From contig JAGXAO010000013.1 of the NCBI GenBank assembly GCA_018971565.1, forward strand, positions 1 through 32,740: DNA of 32,740 nucleotides, written 5' to 3'. Under the pieces are notes generated by a model. That model was given only the letters and a program-made list of their open reading frames with translations. It ran no database searches and was not told the DNA's origin. The position numbers and the translations under genes were made by a program. Shown one piece after another: positions 24,405 to 32,740 of the stretch. Each line of letters begins with the position of its first letter. The first letter of the stretch is position 1. This DNA is from Rhodospirillales bacterium. Lineage in GTDB: Bacteria; Pseudomonadota; Alphaproteobacteria; Acetobacterales; Acetobacteraceae.

Positions 24405-25372
24405 CCGCCTGTAACAGACATATGCCTAGGCACCGCCACCCGGCCAATATCAAAATCATGCCCTTTGGGCTTGGCGGCAATGCCCCGGTTTATTGCCGCC
24501 TCCAGCGCCTCGTCATCCGTGCTGGCGCGCAAGGCTTTGCGTAAATCCACAGCGTCTTCCTGGCCCAGGCACATATAAAGCGTGCCGGTGCAGGTAAGCC
24601 GCACACGGTTGCAGGATTCGCAGAAATTATGGCTGAACGGGGTGATAAAACCTAGTTTCTGGCCCGTTTCCTCCACTGTTACGTACCGCGCCGGGCCGCC
24701 TGTGGCGTAATTACTGGGCAGCAGTGTCCAGCGCCGTGCTAGGTCCGCACGCACATCGCCAAGCCGCAGATGGGTTTCCTCCCGGTGTGTTACCTCGCCC
24801 ATCGGCATGGTCTCGATCAGGCAGAGATCCAACCCCTCGCGCCCGCACCATGCCAGCATATTGTCGAACTCATCATCGTTCACGCCTTTCAGCGCCACCA
24901 TGTTGATCTTGATGGCGAGCCCGGCGGCCTTGGCAGCGGCGATGCCCTCCAGCACTGGCCCCAACCGCCCCCAGCGCGTCACGCGGGCGAACTTGGTTTC
25001 GTCAAGCGTATCCAGGCTGACATTGATGCGCCGCACGCCGGCCTGCGCCAGCCCTTGCGCATGCTTGGCAAGCTGGGAACCGTTGGTGGTAAGAGTCAAC
25101 TCCTCCAACCCATGGCCCAAATATTGGCCCAACCCCTCGATCAGGCTCATCACATTCCGCCGCACCAGCGGCTCGCCGCCAGTAAGCCGCAGCTTGGTCA
25201 CACCCATGCGGATGAAGGCCGCGCAAAGCCGCTCCATCTCCTCCAACGAAAGCAGGTCGGCCTTTGGCAGAAAGCTCATGTCTTCCGCCATGCAATAGAC
25301 GCAGCGAAAATCACAGCGATCTGTCACTGAAATACGCAGATATGAAACGTGCCGGCCAAACGGGTCTATCAT
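24401..25372 (-). CDS. moaA: GTP 3',8-cyclase MoaA (molybdenum cofactor biosynthesis), 323 aa
   Basis: A radical-SAM enzyme that with MoaC turns GTP into cyclic pyranopterin monophosphate, the first step of molybdenum cofactor synthesis. The first 4Fe-4S cluster is C-x3-C-x2-C in [15 protein letters not shown] (Cys20, Cys24, Cys27). The second is [18 protein letters not shown] (Cys251, Cys254, Cys268, the expected C-x2-C-x13-C). The protein ends in the conserved Gly-Gly needed for activity (VTGG). The ATG at 25372 gives [20 protein letters not shown], the family start; the longer in-frame reading is rejected. It follows the DUF3553 gene by 38 bases and is the last gene of a long leftward cluster, without moaC or other moa genes alongside. 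Confidence 0.96.
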   Translation of the reverse strand: MIDPFGRHVSYLRISVTDRCDFRCVYCMAEDMSFLPKADLLSLEEMERLCAAFIRMGVTKLRLTGGEPLVRRNVMSLIEGLGQYLGHGLEELTLTTNGSQLAKHAQGLAQAGVRRINVSLDTLDETKFARVTRWGRLGPVLEGIAAAKAAGLAIKINMVALKGVNDDEFDNMLAWCGREGLDLCLIETMPMGEVTHREETHLRLGDVRADLARRWTLLPSNYATGGPARYVTVEETGQKLGFITPFSHNFCESCNRVRLTCTGTLYMCLGQEDAVDLRKALRASTDDEALEAAINRGIAAKPKGHDFDIGRVAVPRHMSVTGG

Positions 25373-25410
25373 GGTGGTCTCTATTTCGGGCCTATCGGGT
25401 CTTTTTGCAA

Positions 25411-25587
25411 TCACGCGGGCTCGGCATGCTCCAGTATTACCACGCTGGTATCCACCAGCACCTTACCCGCATGTTCAAAATTCACCGTTACCCGTTTACC
25501 GGCGGCACTCTGCACCTGCCCCAGCCCCCAATCCGGGCGGCCTGGGTGGCGCACATATTGGCCGGGTTCATAGTCAGAGCGTTCCAA
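25411..25587 (-). CDS. DUF3553 family small protein, 58 aa (TTG start)
   Basis: The sequence [52 protein letters not shown] matches the DUF3553 pattern, a small SH3-like beta barrel resembling the CarD/UvrD C-terminal tail. Function is not established; similar domains bind proteins or nucleic acids. The TTG at 25587 is chosen because GGAGG lies 6 bases upstream and the conserved domain begins right there; an apparent longer ORF upstream is the antisense-frame shadow of rluA. It overlaps the last 14 bases of the rluA-like gene. Its size and TTG start make it easy for gene callers to miss. Confidence 0.87.
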   Translation of the reverse strand: MERSDYEPGQYVRHPGRPDWGLGQVQSAAGKRVTVNFEHAGKVLVDTSVVILEHAEPA

Positions 25588-26215
25588 GGCAAGCCTCCAC
25601 AAATGGCGCCATATGCGCAGGCGGCGGGGCAGTGGCAGAAATGGGCGCAGCCAAAGGCAAAGCCAGCCTGCGTGCCAGCAGGCACATCTGCCCCTGGCCG
25701 CTACCATAAACAACATCGCCCCGCACCGGGTGGCCCAGATGCGCCGCATGAACCCTTATTTGATGTGTGCGGCCGGTGAGGAGCACAAACTCCACCAGCG
25801 CATTGCCCCCATGCGCGCCCAGCACCCGCCAGAGCGTGCGCGCGGGCTGGCCATCCGCCACCACCGCCATGCGCCATTTCCGCCCTTCGATAATTTTGGC
25901 CAAAGGCGCGTTAATCTCGCCAGCGTCTCCTTTCGGCACGCCATGTAAAATGGCCCAGTATATCTTCTCCGCCCCGCTTGCCGCCATCAGCGCCTGGGCC
26001 TCCAGCAGAAACGCCTTCTTGCGCGCTACAAGCAAGCAGCCGGCCGTATCCTGGTCCAGCCGGTGCGCCAACCAGGGGCCGGTTTTGCCGCGCCGCCAGA
26101 GGGGGAAGAAATCTTCAACGCTCTCACCTCCCGCACGGCCTGCATAAACCGGCATTCCGGCAGGCTTGTTCACCACCAGCGCCCGGTTGTCGGAAAATAG
26201 AATATCCAGTCTCAG
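25574..26215 (-). CDS. RluA-family pseudouridine synthase, about 213 aa, start codon unclear
   Basis: Converts uridine to pseudouridine in rRNA or tRNA; the target is not known. The catalytic motif is LAHRLDQDTAGCLLVARK (Asp in HRLD), with the RluA-type NKPAGMPV near the start and LLTGRTHQIRVHAAHLGHPVRGDVVYG toward the end. The conserved N-terminal strand ([19 protein letters not shown]) is translated in frame, but no ATG, GTG or TTG exists between the in-frame stop at 26228-26230 and the GTG at 26176. That GTG would remove the strand. I place the start at CTG 26215, which overlaps the GNAT stop as CTGA; ATT at 26203 is another candidate. It has no S4 domain, like short stand-alone members. 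It lies between GNAT and DUF3553 in one operon. Confidence 0.82.
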   Translation of the reverse strand: MRLDILFSDNRALVVNKPAGMPVYAGRAGGESVEDFFPLWRRGKTGPWLAHRLDQDTAGCLLVARKKAFLLEAQALMAASGAEKIYWAILHGVPKGDAGEINAPLAKIIEGRKWRMAVVADGQPARTLWRVLGAHGGNALVEFVLLTGRTHQIRVHAAHLGHPVRGDVVYGSGQGQMCLLARRLALPLAAPISATAPPPAHMAPFVEACLGTL

Positions 26216-26808
26216 CCCCGTAAATGCTCAGGAATGGTAAAGCCGAGCCGAGCCGGAATATCCCATTCCTCCCTGGCACGGCGGTATTCAGTGAAGCCTG
26301 CGGCAAGGTAATTGGGTAAAGCGCGAGGATGGTCCGCATTGCAGGTGTTCACGCTCATGCCACGCAGCGCCGTGGCACCCTCGAACACCGTATCCACAGC
26401 GAAATCCAGCAGGGGCTTACCCAGGCCCCGCCCGATGAAACGCGGCAAAAGTCCGAAATAATTAAGATTCACATAAGGCCAGTGGCCGGCATCGAGTTCA
26501 AAAAACCCGGCGGGCTCCCCCTCCACCCGCAGCACATGCACAGAGACAGTGCTGCTGGCGAGGTGCCTTTCCAGCAGATGATCCGGCATCACCCGGCGCA
26601 GCCACCAAAGCCACGGGCCACCAACTTCCGTATAAAGCGTGCGATATTGCGCGATATCCGGCCGCTCTCGCGTAACGCATACACCCTGTGGAAACAAAGC
26701 CTTAGGGCGATGGGGCCGGTGCATCATACGCAGGAACACCACATTCACCACAGCACGCTGCGTCGCTTCTCCAGGGGCAGGCCGCGCGTAATCCAGCATT
26801 TCAGGCAT
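26212..26808 (-). CDS. GNAT family N-acetyltransferase, 198 aa
   Basis: Acetyl-CoA-dependent transferase fold. The acetyl-CoA pyrophosphate-binding region is [22 protein letters not shown] (Arg/Gln-x-x-Gly-x-Gly/Ala type). Before it lie [42 protein letters not shown] and [11 protein letters not shown], and the C-terminal [26 protein letters not shown] closes the domain. The substrate is unknown. The start is ATG at 26808, with GGTGGGG upstream; a GTG at 26817 is less likely. It begins 44 bases after rpoD with no convincing terminator between, and ends overlapping the start region of the rluA-like gene. Confidence 0.85.
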   Translation of the reverse strand: MPEMLDYARPAPGEATQRAVVNVVFLRMMHRPHRPKALFPQGVCVTRERPDIAQYRTLYTEVGGPWLWWLRRVMPDHLLERHLASSTVSVHVLRVEGEPAGFFELDAGHWPYVNLNYFGLLPRFIGRGLGKPLLDFAVDTVFEGATALRGMSVNTCNADHPRALPNYLAAGFTEYRRAREEWDIPARLGFTIPEHLRG

Positions 26809-26852
26809 CTGCCCCACCTTCTGCTATATGCGGCTTCGCCTCACTGTAACCC

Positions 26853-28757
<1,905 letters not shown>

Positions 28758-28787
28758 GGTCAGGTAAGGTCTCCGGTCTAGGCGGCT

Positions 28788-28817
28788 CGTATATTTTACA
28801 AGTCAATAACTAAGCAA
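28788..28817 (-). promoter_or_regulatory. Candidate internal promoter of rpoD
   Basis: Reading leftward, TTGCTT (reverse of 28812-28817), an 18-bp spacer and TATACG (reverse of 28788-28793) lie in the AT-rich gap between dnaG and rpoD. An overlapping TTGACT is also present but lacks a -10 at proper distance. Internal promoters in front of rpoD are common in this operon type. Confidence 0.4.
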
Positions 28818-28836
28818 CATGTGCGCCCGATTCGAG

Positions 28837-30669
28837 TCAGATTTCTTCAAGCCCGGTTGCACCTGAGCGCGCGCGGGTCAAAAGCTCGTTATAGCGCATC
28901 AGCCGGTCACAGGCGGCACGGTCGTCGGGGTTGGCAAGCCACAGCGCCTGGGCTTCGTCACGCTGCGTCCGCAACATGTCGATGCTGAAATCCATCAATT
29001 CATACAAGCTCCACCAGTTCCGCGCGGCTTCAGCCGGGCTAGCACCCGGCGCCAGGCGGAATTCCGCCCGCGTCTGCTCCTGCAGCGCGCGGGCCTGGCC
29101 ACCCAGGCCGAGGCTGTCGAGATGGGTGAACAGGGAGGACGTGTCAAGGGTTTTGGCCCGCGAAACGAAACCATGCAGCGCCTGCCGCAGCGGTTCGTCC
29201 GCCACTGGAAGCCGGACATGGGAATAGGCTTCATCCACATCCGGAAGCAGCGTCGGGAAAGCCAGCAAAACCGACAGCATGAGCCGCGCACGGCGGAACT
29301 GCGCAGCCTCAACATCCGGGGCTGTACGCGGCGGAATTGGCACAGGCGGTGGCGCCGGAACAAAACGGCCTTGTGAATTTTTAATCCATTGGCTGCGCTC
29401 TGATTTGGCCCTGCCTGATTTATCTTTAGGATTATATTGGTTTTTCAGTAAGTTATAATATTCTGTGGATAGCACTTTGTTCGGAATGCTATTCGCGGCC
29501 GCGGCCAACCGCTCCCAAAATTGCGCCCTCCCTTCGGGTGTCGAGAGATTTTGGCCCAGCTTCAACATATCGAACAAAACCGCCGAAAGCGGTCGCGCCT
29601 TGGCAAGTTCCGCTTCAAAGGCCTGGCGGCCGCCGCGCTTTATCAAACTGTCTGGGTCATCCTTGGGCGGCAGGCTCAGGAATTTCAGAGATTTTTCGGG
29701 GCTCAGCTGGGTCAGTGCCAGCTCGGCGGTTTTCAGCGCGGCGCGCTGACCCGCCCCGTCGCCATCAAAGCAGATAACCGGCTCGGGGGAGAGCTTCCAT
29801 ATCTCCTCCAGGTGCTCCTCGGTCAGCGCCGTGCCCAGCGGCGCCACGGCGCCGGTAAATCCGGCCTGGGAGAGGGCAATGACATCCATATACCCCTCGG
29901 CGATAATCATCGCCGCACCTTTCCGCACCGCGTCCCGCGCCAGATTCAGCCCATAAAGCGAGCGCCGCTTGGAGAACAAAGCCGTTTCCGGCCCGTTCAC
30001 ATATTTCGGCTGGCCATCGCCCATAATCCGCCCACCGAAGGAGATCAGCCCGCCCCGCCGGTCGCGGATGGGAAACATCACCCGGCTGAAGAACATATCC
30101 ACCGGTCCGCGCTCGCCCTGCTTCATCAGCCCGGCCTCAATCAGCTGGTCCGGCTTGATATTCTGCCCGCGCAGGGCCGCCGCCAGAGCGCCCCTGCCCT
30201 CACCAGACCAGCCGAGCTGAAACCGGCGGATGGTATCGTCCGCCAGGCCCCGCCCGCGCAGATAATCCAGGGCTGGCCTGCCCACCTCGCCCCAGAGCCA
30301 GAGCTGGTATTCCTTACAGGCTGCCTCCAGCACCTCGGCAAGCCCGGCCCGGCGCGCCTCGGCCTCGGCGGCCTGGGGGGTGGGTTTGGGTACGTCCAGC
30401 CCCGCCTGGGCGGCAAGATCCTCCACCGCCTCCATGAAGGCGGCACCCGTGCTCTTCATCACAAAGGTGATTACATCGCCATGCTCACCGCAGCCAAAGC
30501 AATGGTAATGGTCGTCATATACATAGAAAGAGGGCGTCTTTTCCCCATGAAAGGGGCAGCAGCCCTTCCAGTCCCGGCTGGAGCGGGTGAGCTTCACGCT
30601 CCGCCCAATCACCGCGGCGATCGGGGTGCGTGCCCTCAACTCATCGAGAAAATTGGCCGGAAGCGCCAT
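28837..30669 (-). CDS. dnaG: DNA primase DnaG, 610 aa
   Basis: Synthesises RNA primers at the replication fork together with the DnaB helicase. The CHC2 zinc finger is complete (Cys38, His41, Cys57, Cys60 in GCCPFHGEKTPSFYVYDDHYHCFGCGEHGD). Then come the primase N-subdomain (VMFPIRDRRGGLISFGGRIMGDGQPKYVNGPET) and the TOPRIM domain MIIAEGYMDVIALSQAG with CFDGDGAGQRAA (about 254-305). The C-terminal DnaB-interaction domain, from about 440, is weakly conserved, as usual. The ATG overlaps the yqeY stop by one base (TAATG), giving translational coupling. Length is normal for alphaproteobacteria. Confidence 0.97.
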   Translation of the reverse strand: MALPANFLDELRARTPIAAVIGRSVKLTRSSRDWKGCCPFHGEKTPSFYVYDDHYHCFGCGEHGDVITFVMKSTGAAFMEAVEDLAAQAGLDVPKPTPQAAEAEARRAGLAEVLEAACKEYQLWLWGEVGRPALDYLRGRGLADDTIRRFQLGWSGEGRGALAAALRGQNIKPDQLIEAGLMKQGERGPVDMFFSRVMFPIRDRRGGLISFGGRIMGDGQPKYVNGPETALFSKRRSLYGLNLARDAVRKGAAMIIAEGYMDVIALSQAGFTGAVAPLGTALTEEHLEEIWKLSPEPVICFDGDGAGQRAALKTAELALTQLSPEKSLKFLSLPPKDDPDSLIKRGGRQAFEAELAKARPLSAVLFDMLKLGQNLSTPEGRAQFWERLAAAANSIPNKVLSTEYYNLLKNQYNPKDKSGRAKSERSQWIKNSQGRFVPAPPPVPIPPRTAPDVEAAQFRRARLMLSVLLAFPTLLPDVDEAYSHVRLPVADEPLRQALHGFVSRAKTLDTSSLFTHLDSLGLGGQARALQEQTRAEFRLAPGASPAEAARNWWSLYELMDFSIDMLRTQRDEAQALWLANPDDRAACDRLMRYNELLTRARSGATGLEEI

Positions 30670-31127
30670 TACCCTGCCAGAGCCGCCTTCACCGCGGCCG
30701 AGGCCACCCCCATGTCCAAAGCCGCGCCGTGCTTGGCCTTCAGCGCGCCAATCACCTTGCCCATGTCCTTAGCGCTGGTGGCACCAGTAGCGGCGACGGC
30801 CTCTTTAATCGCGGCCTCCAGCGCCTCGCCTTCCAGCGTCTGGGGCAGAAACTCGGAGATCACCGCAATCTCATGCTCTTCCTTGCCCGCCAGATCCTCT
30901 CGGCCGCCCTGGCGGTACATCGCCACCGAATCCCGGCGGGATTTGATCATGGAGCGCAGCATGGAAAGAATTTCCTCATCCGGGATCTGCTCGACACCCT
31001 TCGGGCGGGCGGCGATATCCGTATCCTTCAGCTTGGCCTGGATCAGGCGCAGGGCAGAGGTACGCTCCGCGTTGCGGGCCAGCATCGATTCCTTCACGGA
31101 AGCGGTCAATTTCTCACGTAGGCTCAT
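30669..31127 (-). CDS. GatB/YqeY domain-containing protein, 152 aa
   Basis: A YqeY-family protein that shares a helical tRNA-binding-like domain with the tail of the GatB amidotransferase; free-standing members have no firmly known function. Characteristic pieces are the start SLREKLTASVKESMLARNAERTSALRLIQAKLKD, then DEEILSMLRSMIKSRRDSVAMYRQGGREDLAGKEEHEIAVISEFLP and the C-terminal TGATSAKDMGKVIGALKAKHGAALDMGVASAAVKAAL. GGAGA precedes the ATG at 31127 at good spacing. It leads the dnaG-rpoD operon, in the place that rpsU holds in E. coli, and is divergent from carA. Confidence 0.93.
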   Translation of the reverse strand: MSLREKLTASVKESMLARNAERTSALRLIQAKLKDTDIAARPKGVEQIPDEEILSMLRSMIKSRRDSVAMYRQGGREDLAGKEEHEIAVISEFLPQTLEGEALEAAIKEAVAATGATSAKDMGKVIGALKAKHGAALDMGVASAAVKAALAG

Positions 31128-31143
31128 ATCTTCATCTCCGGGT

Positions 31144-31199
31144 CCGGAAAAAATTTCCGGTGTTTATATAGTATCGTTGAGGCCGGAAGAAAATTCCGC
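31144..31199. promoter_or_regulatory. Two copies of CCGGAA-N5-TTCCG(G/C) in the carA / yqeY divergent promoter region
   Basis: Site 1 is CCGGAA-AAAAT-TTCCGG (31144-31160) and site 2 is CCGGAA-GAAAA-TTCCGC (31183-31199), 39 bp apart in the same layout. Between them lies the AT-rich core TTTATATAGTAT (31163-31174). Leftward, TATATA with a weak TTTTCT -35 could serve yqeY, with site 1 near the transcript start. Rightward, TTGAGG (31177-31182) and TAGAGA (31200-31205) could serve carA, with site 2 exactly filling the 17-bp spacer. Both promoter calls are weak; the paired palindromes are direct observation. Confidence 0.7.
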
Positions 31200-31212
31200 T
31201 AGAGAGGTTACC

Positions 31213-32541
31213 ATGCACACGCCCATCGATGAAATCCTGCGCCGCCTCGGCGGCAACGAGGCTGCCGCCACCCTCACCGGCGTCTCTCCTGAAGCCGTCC
31301 GCAAATGGCGCAGCGCCGGGTCCATCCCGCCGCGCCACTGGCCCGCCATTATGGCCGCAACCGGCCTGGCTTGGGAAGATTTTTCGGGCGTGCCGGAGGG
31401 CACCGAAGCACCGCCGGGCGCCACCGCCGCCCTGGTGCTGGCCGATGGCAGCGTGTTCTGGGGCCGTGGCTTTGGCGCCTTCGGCACCACCAAGCCTTCC
31501 GAGCTGTGCTTTTCCACCGGCATGACCGGGTATCAGGAAACGCTGACCGACCCCTCCTTTGCCGGGCAGATCGTCACCTTCACCTTCCCGCATATCGGCA
31601 ATGTGGGCACGAACAAGGAAGACATGGAGGCCCCGCAGATTTTCGCGCGCGGGCTGGTGACGAAAGAGGATTTCACCGCCCCCTCCAACTATCGCGCCAC
31701 GAATAACTTCGGCGGCTGGCTGAAGAGCCTGAACATTCCCGGCATTTCCGGGGTGGATACGCGGGCACTCACCTTACGCATCCGCGACCTCGGCGCGCCC
31801 AACGCGGTGCTGGCCTACCCGGAGGATGGAAAGTTCGATTTGAAGGCGCTGGCCAAACAGGCGGCGGACTGGGCCGGGCTGGAAGGGCTGGACCTGGCCA
31901 AGGAAGTTTCCTGCACTCAGGCCTACAAATGGGCGGACGGCACCTGGAGCTGGGAGAACGGCTTCGCCGAGACCAATGGCGGCAAGCGCGTGGTGGCCAT
32001 AGATTACGGGGCCAAGCGCAACATCCTGCGCTCGCTGGCTTCCGCCGGGTGCCAGGTGACGGTGGTGCCCGCCACCCACACCGCCCAGCAGATTCTGGGG
32101 CTGGTGCCGGATGGTGTGTTTCTCTCCAATGGCCCCGGAGACCCGGCGGCGACCGCCAAATACGCCGTGCCGGTGATCCAGCAATTGATGCAGGCGGGAG
32201 TGCCGATTTTTGGCATCTGCCTTGGCCACCAGCTTCTGGCCACCGCCCTTGGCGGCAAGACCTACAAGCTGGAGCGCGGCCACCGCGGCGCCAACCAGCC
32301 GGTGAAGGACCTCACCACCGGCAAGGTGGAAATCACCTCGCAGAATCACGGCTTCGCGGTGGATGAAAAATCCCTGCCGGAAGGCGTGGAGGTGACGCAT
32401 GTCTCGCTGTTCGATGGCTCGAACGAAGGCATCCAGGCCAAGGCGAAGAAAGTGTTCTCCGTGCAGTATCACCCCGAAGCAAGCCCGGGGCCGAGCGACA
32501 GCGCCTATCTGTTCAAGCGTTTTGTTGAGCTGATGGGCTGA
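31213..32541 (+). CDS. carA: Carbamoyl-phosphate synthase small subunit with N-terminal helix-turn-helix domain, 442 aa
   Basis: The glutamine amidotransferase subunit that feeds ammonia to CarB for pyrimidine and arginine synthesis. The CarA core starts near residue 71 (TAALVLADGSVFWGRGFGAFG) and contains MTGYQETLTDPSFAGQIVTFTFPHIGNVGTN. The triad is intact: Cys336 in GICLGHQ, and His420 and Glu422 in QYHPEAS, each offset by 67 from E. coli Cys269, His353 and Glu355. Residues 1-60 (DEILRRLGGNEAAATLTGVSPEAVRKWRSAGSIPPRHWPAIMAATGL) are an added Cro/YdaS-like helix-turn-helix, absent from E. coli CarA. The ATG at 31213 has GAGAGG upstream; the frame stays open far back over dnaG, but that is antisense shadow. 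It is followed, with a TGATG overlap, by a HI0074-like gene rather than carB. Confidence 0.95.
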   Translation: MHTPIDEILRRLGGNEAAATLTGVSPEAVRKWRSAGSIPPRHWPAIMAATGLAWEDFSGVPEGTEAPPGATAALVLADGSVFWGRGFGAFGTTKPSELCFSTGMTGYQETLTDPSFAGQIVTFTFPHIGNVGTNKEDMEAPQIFARGLVTKEDFTAPSNYRATNNFGGWLKSLNIPGISGVDTRALTLRIRDLGAPNAVLAYPEDGKFDLKALAKQAADWAGLEGLDLAKEVSCTQAYKWADGTWSWENGFAETNGGKRVVAIDYGAKRNILRSLASAGCQVTVVPATHTAQQILGLVPDGVFLSNGPGDPAATAKYAVPVIQQLMQAGVPIFGICLGHQLLATALGGKTYKLERGHRGANQPVKDLTTGKVEITSQNHGFAVDEKSLPEGVEVTHVSLFDGSNEGIQAKAKKVFSVQYHPEASPGPSDSAYLFKRFVELMG

Positions 32542-32740
32542 TGATTGATCTTTCCTCCCTCAACCGCGCCTTGACCACGCTTGATGAAGCACTGGCCGCG
32601 CAGGCCCACGTGCCGGAGGATAAGCTGATCCGTGATGCCTGCATTCAGCGGTTTGAGTATAGCTACGAGCTGAGCCACAAAATGCTGCGGCGCTATCTGG
32701 AAGCCAGTGAACCGGCGGAAGTTCACCAACTCTCTTTCCC
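32541..32740 (+). CDS. Nucleotidyltransferase substrate-binding (HI0074/HEPN-like) protein, 5' part (cut by window edge)
   Basis: 66 codons are visible. The sequence MIDLSSLNRALTTLDEALAAQ, then LIRDACIQRFEYSYELSHKMLRRYLEASEP, resembles the HI0074 family (NTase_sub_bind), HEPN-fold helical proteins that pair with minimal nucleotidyltransferases such as HI0073. Such pairs act as type VII-like MNT/HEPN toxin-antitoxin modules in characterised cases. The usual R-x4-6-H catalytic motif and any partner gene lie beyond the window, so activity cannot be judged. The ATG overlaps the carA stop as TGATG, so it is translated from the carA message. No strong ribosome-binding site is visible. Confidence 0.8.
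   Translation, partial: MIDLSSLNRALTTLDEALAAQAHVPEDKLIRDACIQRFEYSYELSHKMLRRYLEASEPAEVHQLSF

Noticed and set aside
29521-31212. The carA frame stays open for more than 560 codons upstream, suggesting a giant fusion protein
   Set aside because: The extension is antisense to dnaG and yqeY, which are intact and strongly conserved. A ribosome-binding site and ATG at 31213 begin the recognisable HTH-CarA protein. Long open antisense frames are normal in high-GC coding DNA.

Overview
The window looks like core chromosome of an alphaproteobacterium in the Acetobacteraceae, probably close to acidophiles such as Acidocella. The evidence is high GC, two hopanoid genes (hpnN, hpnK), the protein families DUF1178, DUF3553 and RHH_4, N-terminally extended bS9, and a CarA with an N-terminal helix-turn-helix. 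This is family-level inference from protein character; no 16S gene is present. I see no IS element, prophage, CRISPR array or other mobile element, and no stretch over 300 bases lacks a gene or RNA element.

Layout. 1-4.0 kb: the 3' end of pheT meets a leftward yggT-hpnN-RHH unit across one perfect hairpin. 4.1-12.6 kb: tRNA-Ala(CGC), rsmB, rpe, a heparinase II/III-like gene, galE, a family 4 glycosyltransferase, a convergent small lipoprotein gene, then purH behind a ZTP (pfl) riboswitch and a small membrane protein. 12.7-14.1 kb: rplM-rpsI with promoter and terminator, then a molbindin gene. 14.05-17.9 kb: leftward comF-grxC-DUF1178-hpnK, a divergent methyltransferase whose start codon abuts that of comF, and radC. 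17.9-24.4 kb: a tripartite RND efflux system (outer membrane factor, adaptor, pump) with a divergent TetR regulator. 24.4-31.1 kb: one long leftward cluster, yqeY-dnaG-rpoD-GNAT-rluA-DUF3553-moaA. 31.2 kb to the end: carA rightward, with a partial HI0074/HEPN-like gene overlapping its stop codon.

How genes work together. RpoD, DnaG and the YqeY protein form the alphaproteobacterial version of the macromolecular-synthesis operon. PurH consumes AICAR (ZMP), the ligand of the riboswitch in front of it. The TetR protein probably controls the pump. HpnN moves hopanoids to the outer membrane and HpnK belongs to hopanoid side-chain metabolism.

The most interesting locus is 31.13-32.74 kb. CarA carries a Cro/YdaS-like DNA-binding domain of about 60 residues. 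The 85-bp divergent promoter region in front of it holds two copies of CCGGAA-N5-TTCCG(G/C), one on each side of an AT-rich core. This suggests, but does not prove, that CarA is a bifunctional enzyme and regulator controlling both itself and the yqeY-dnaG-rpoD operon.
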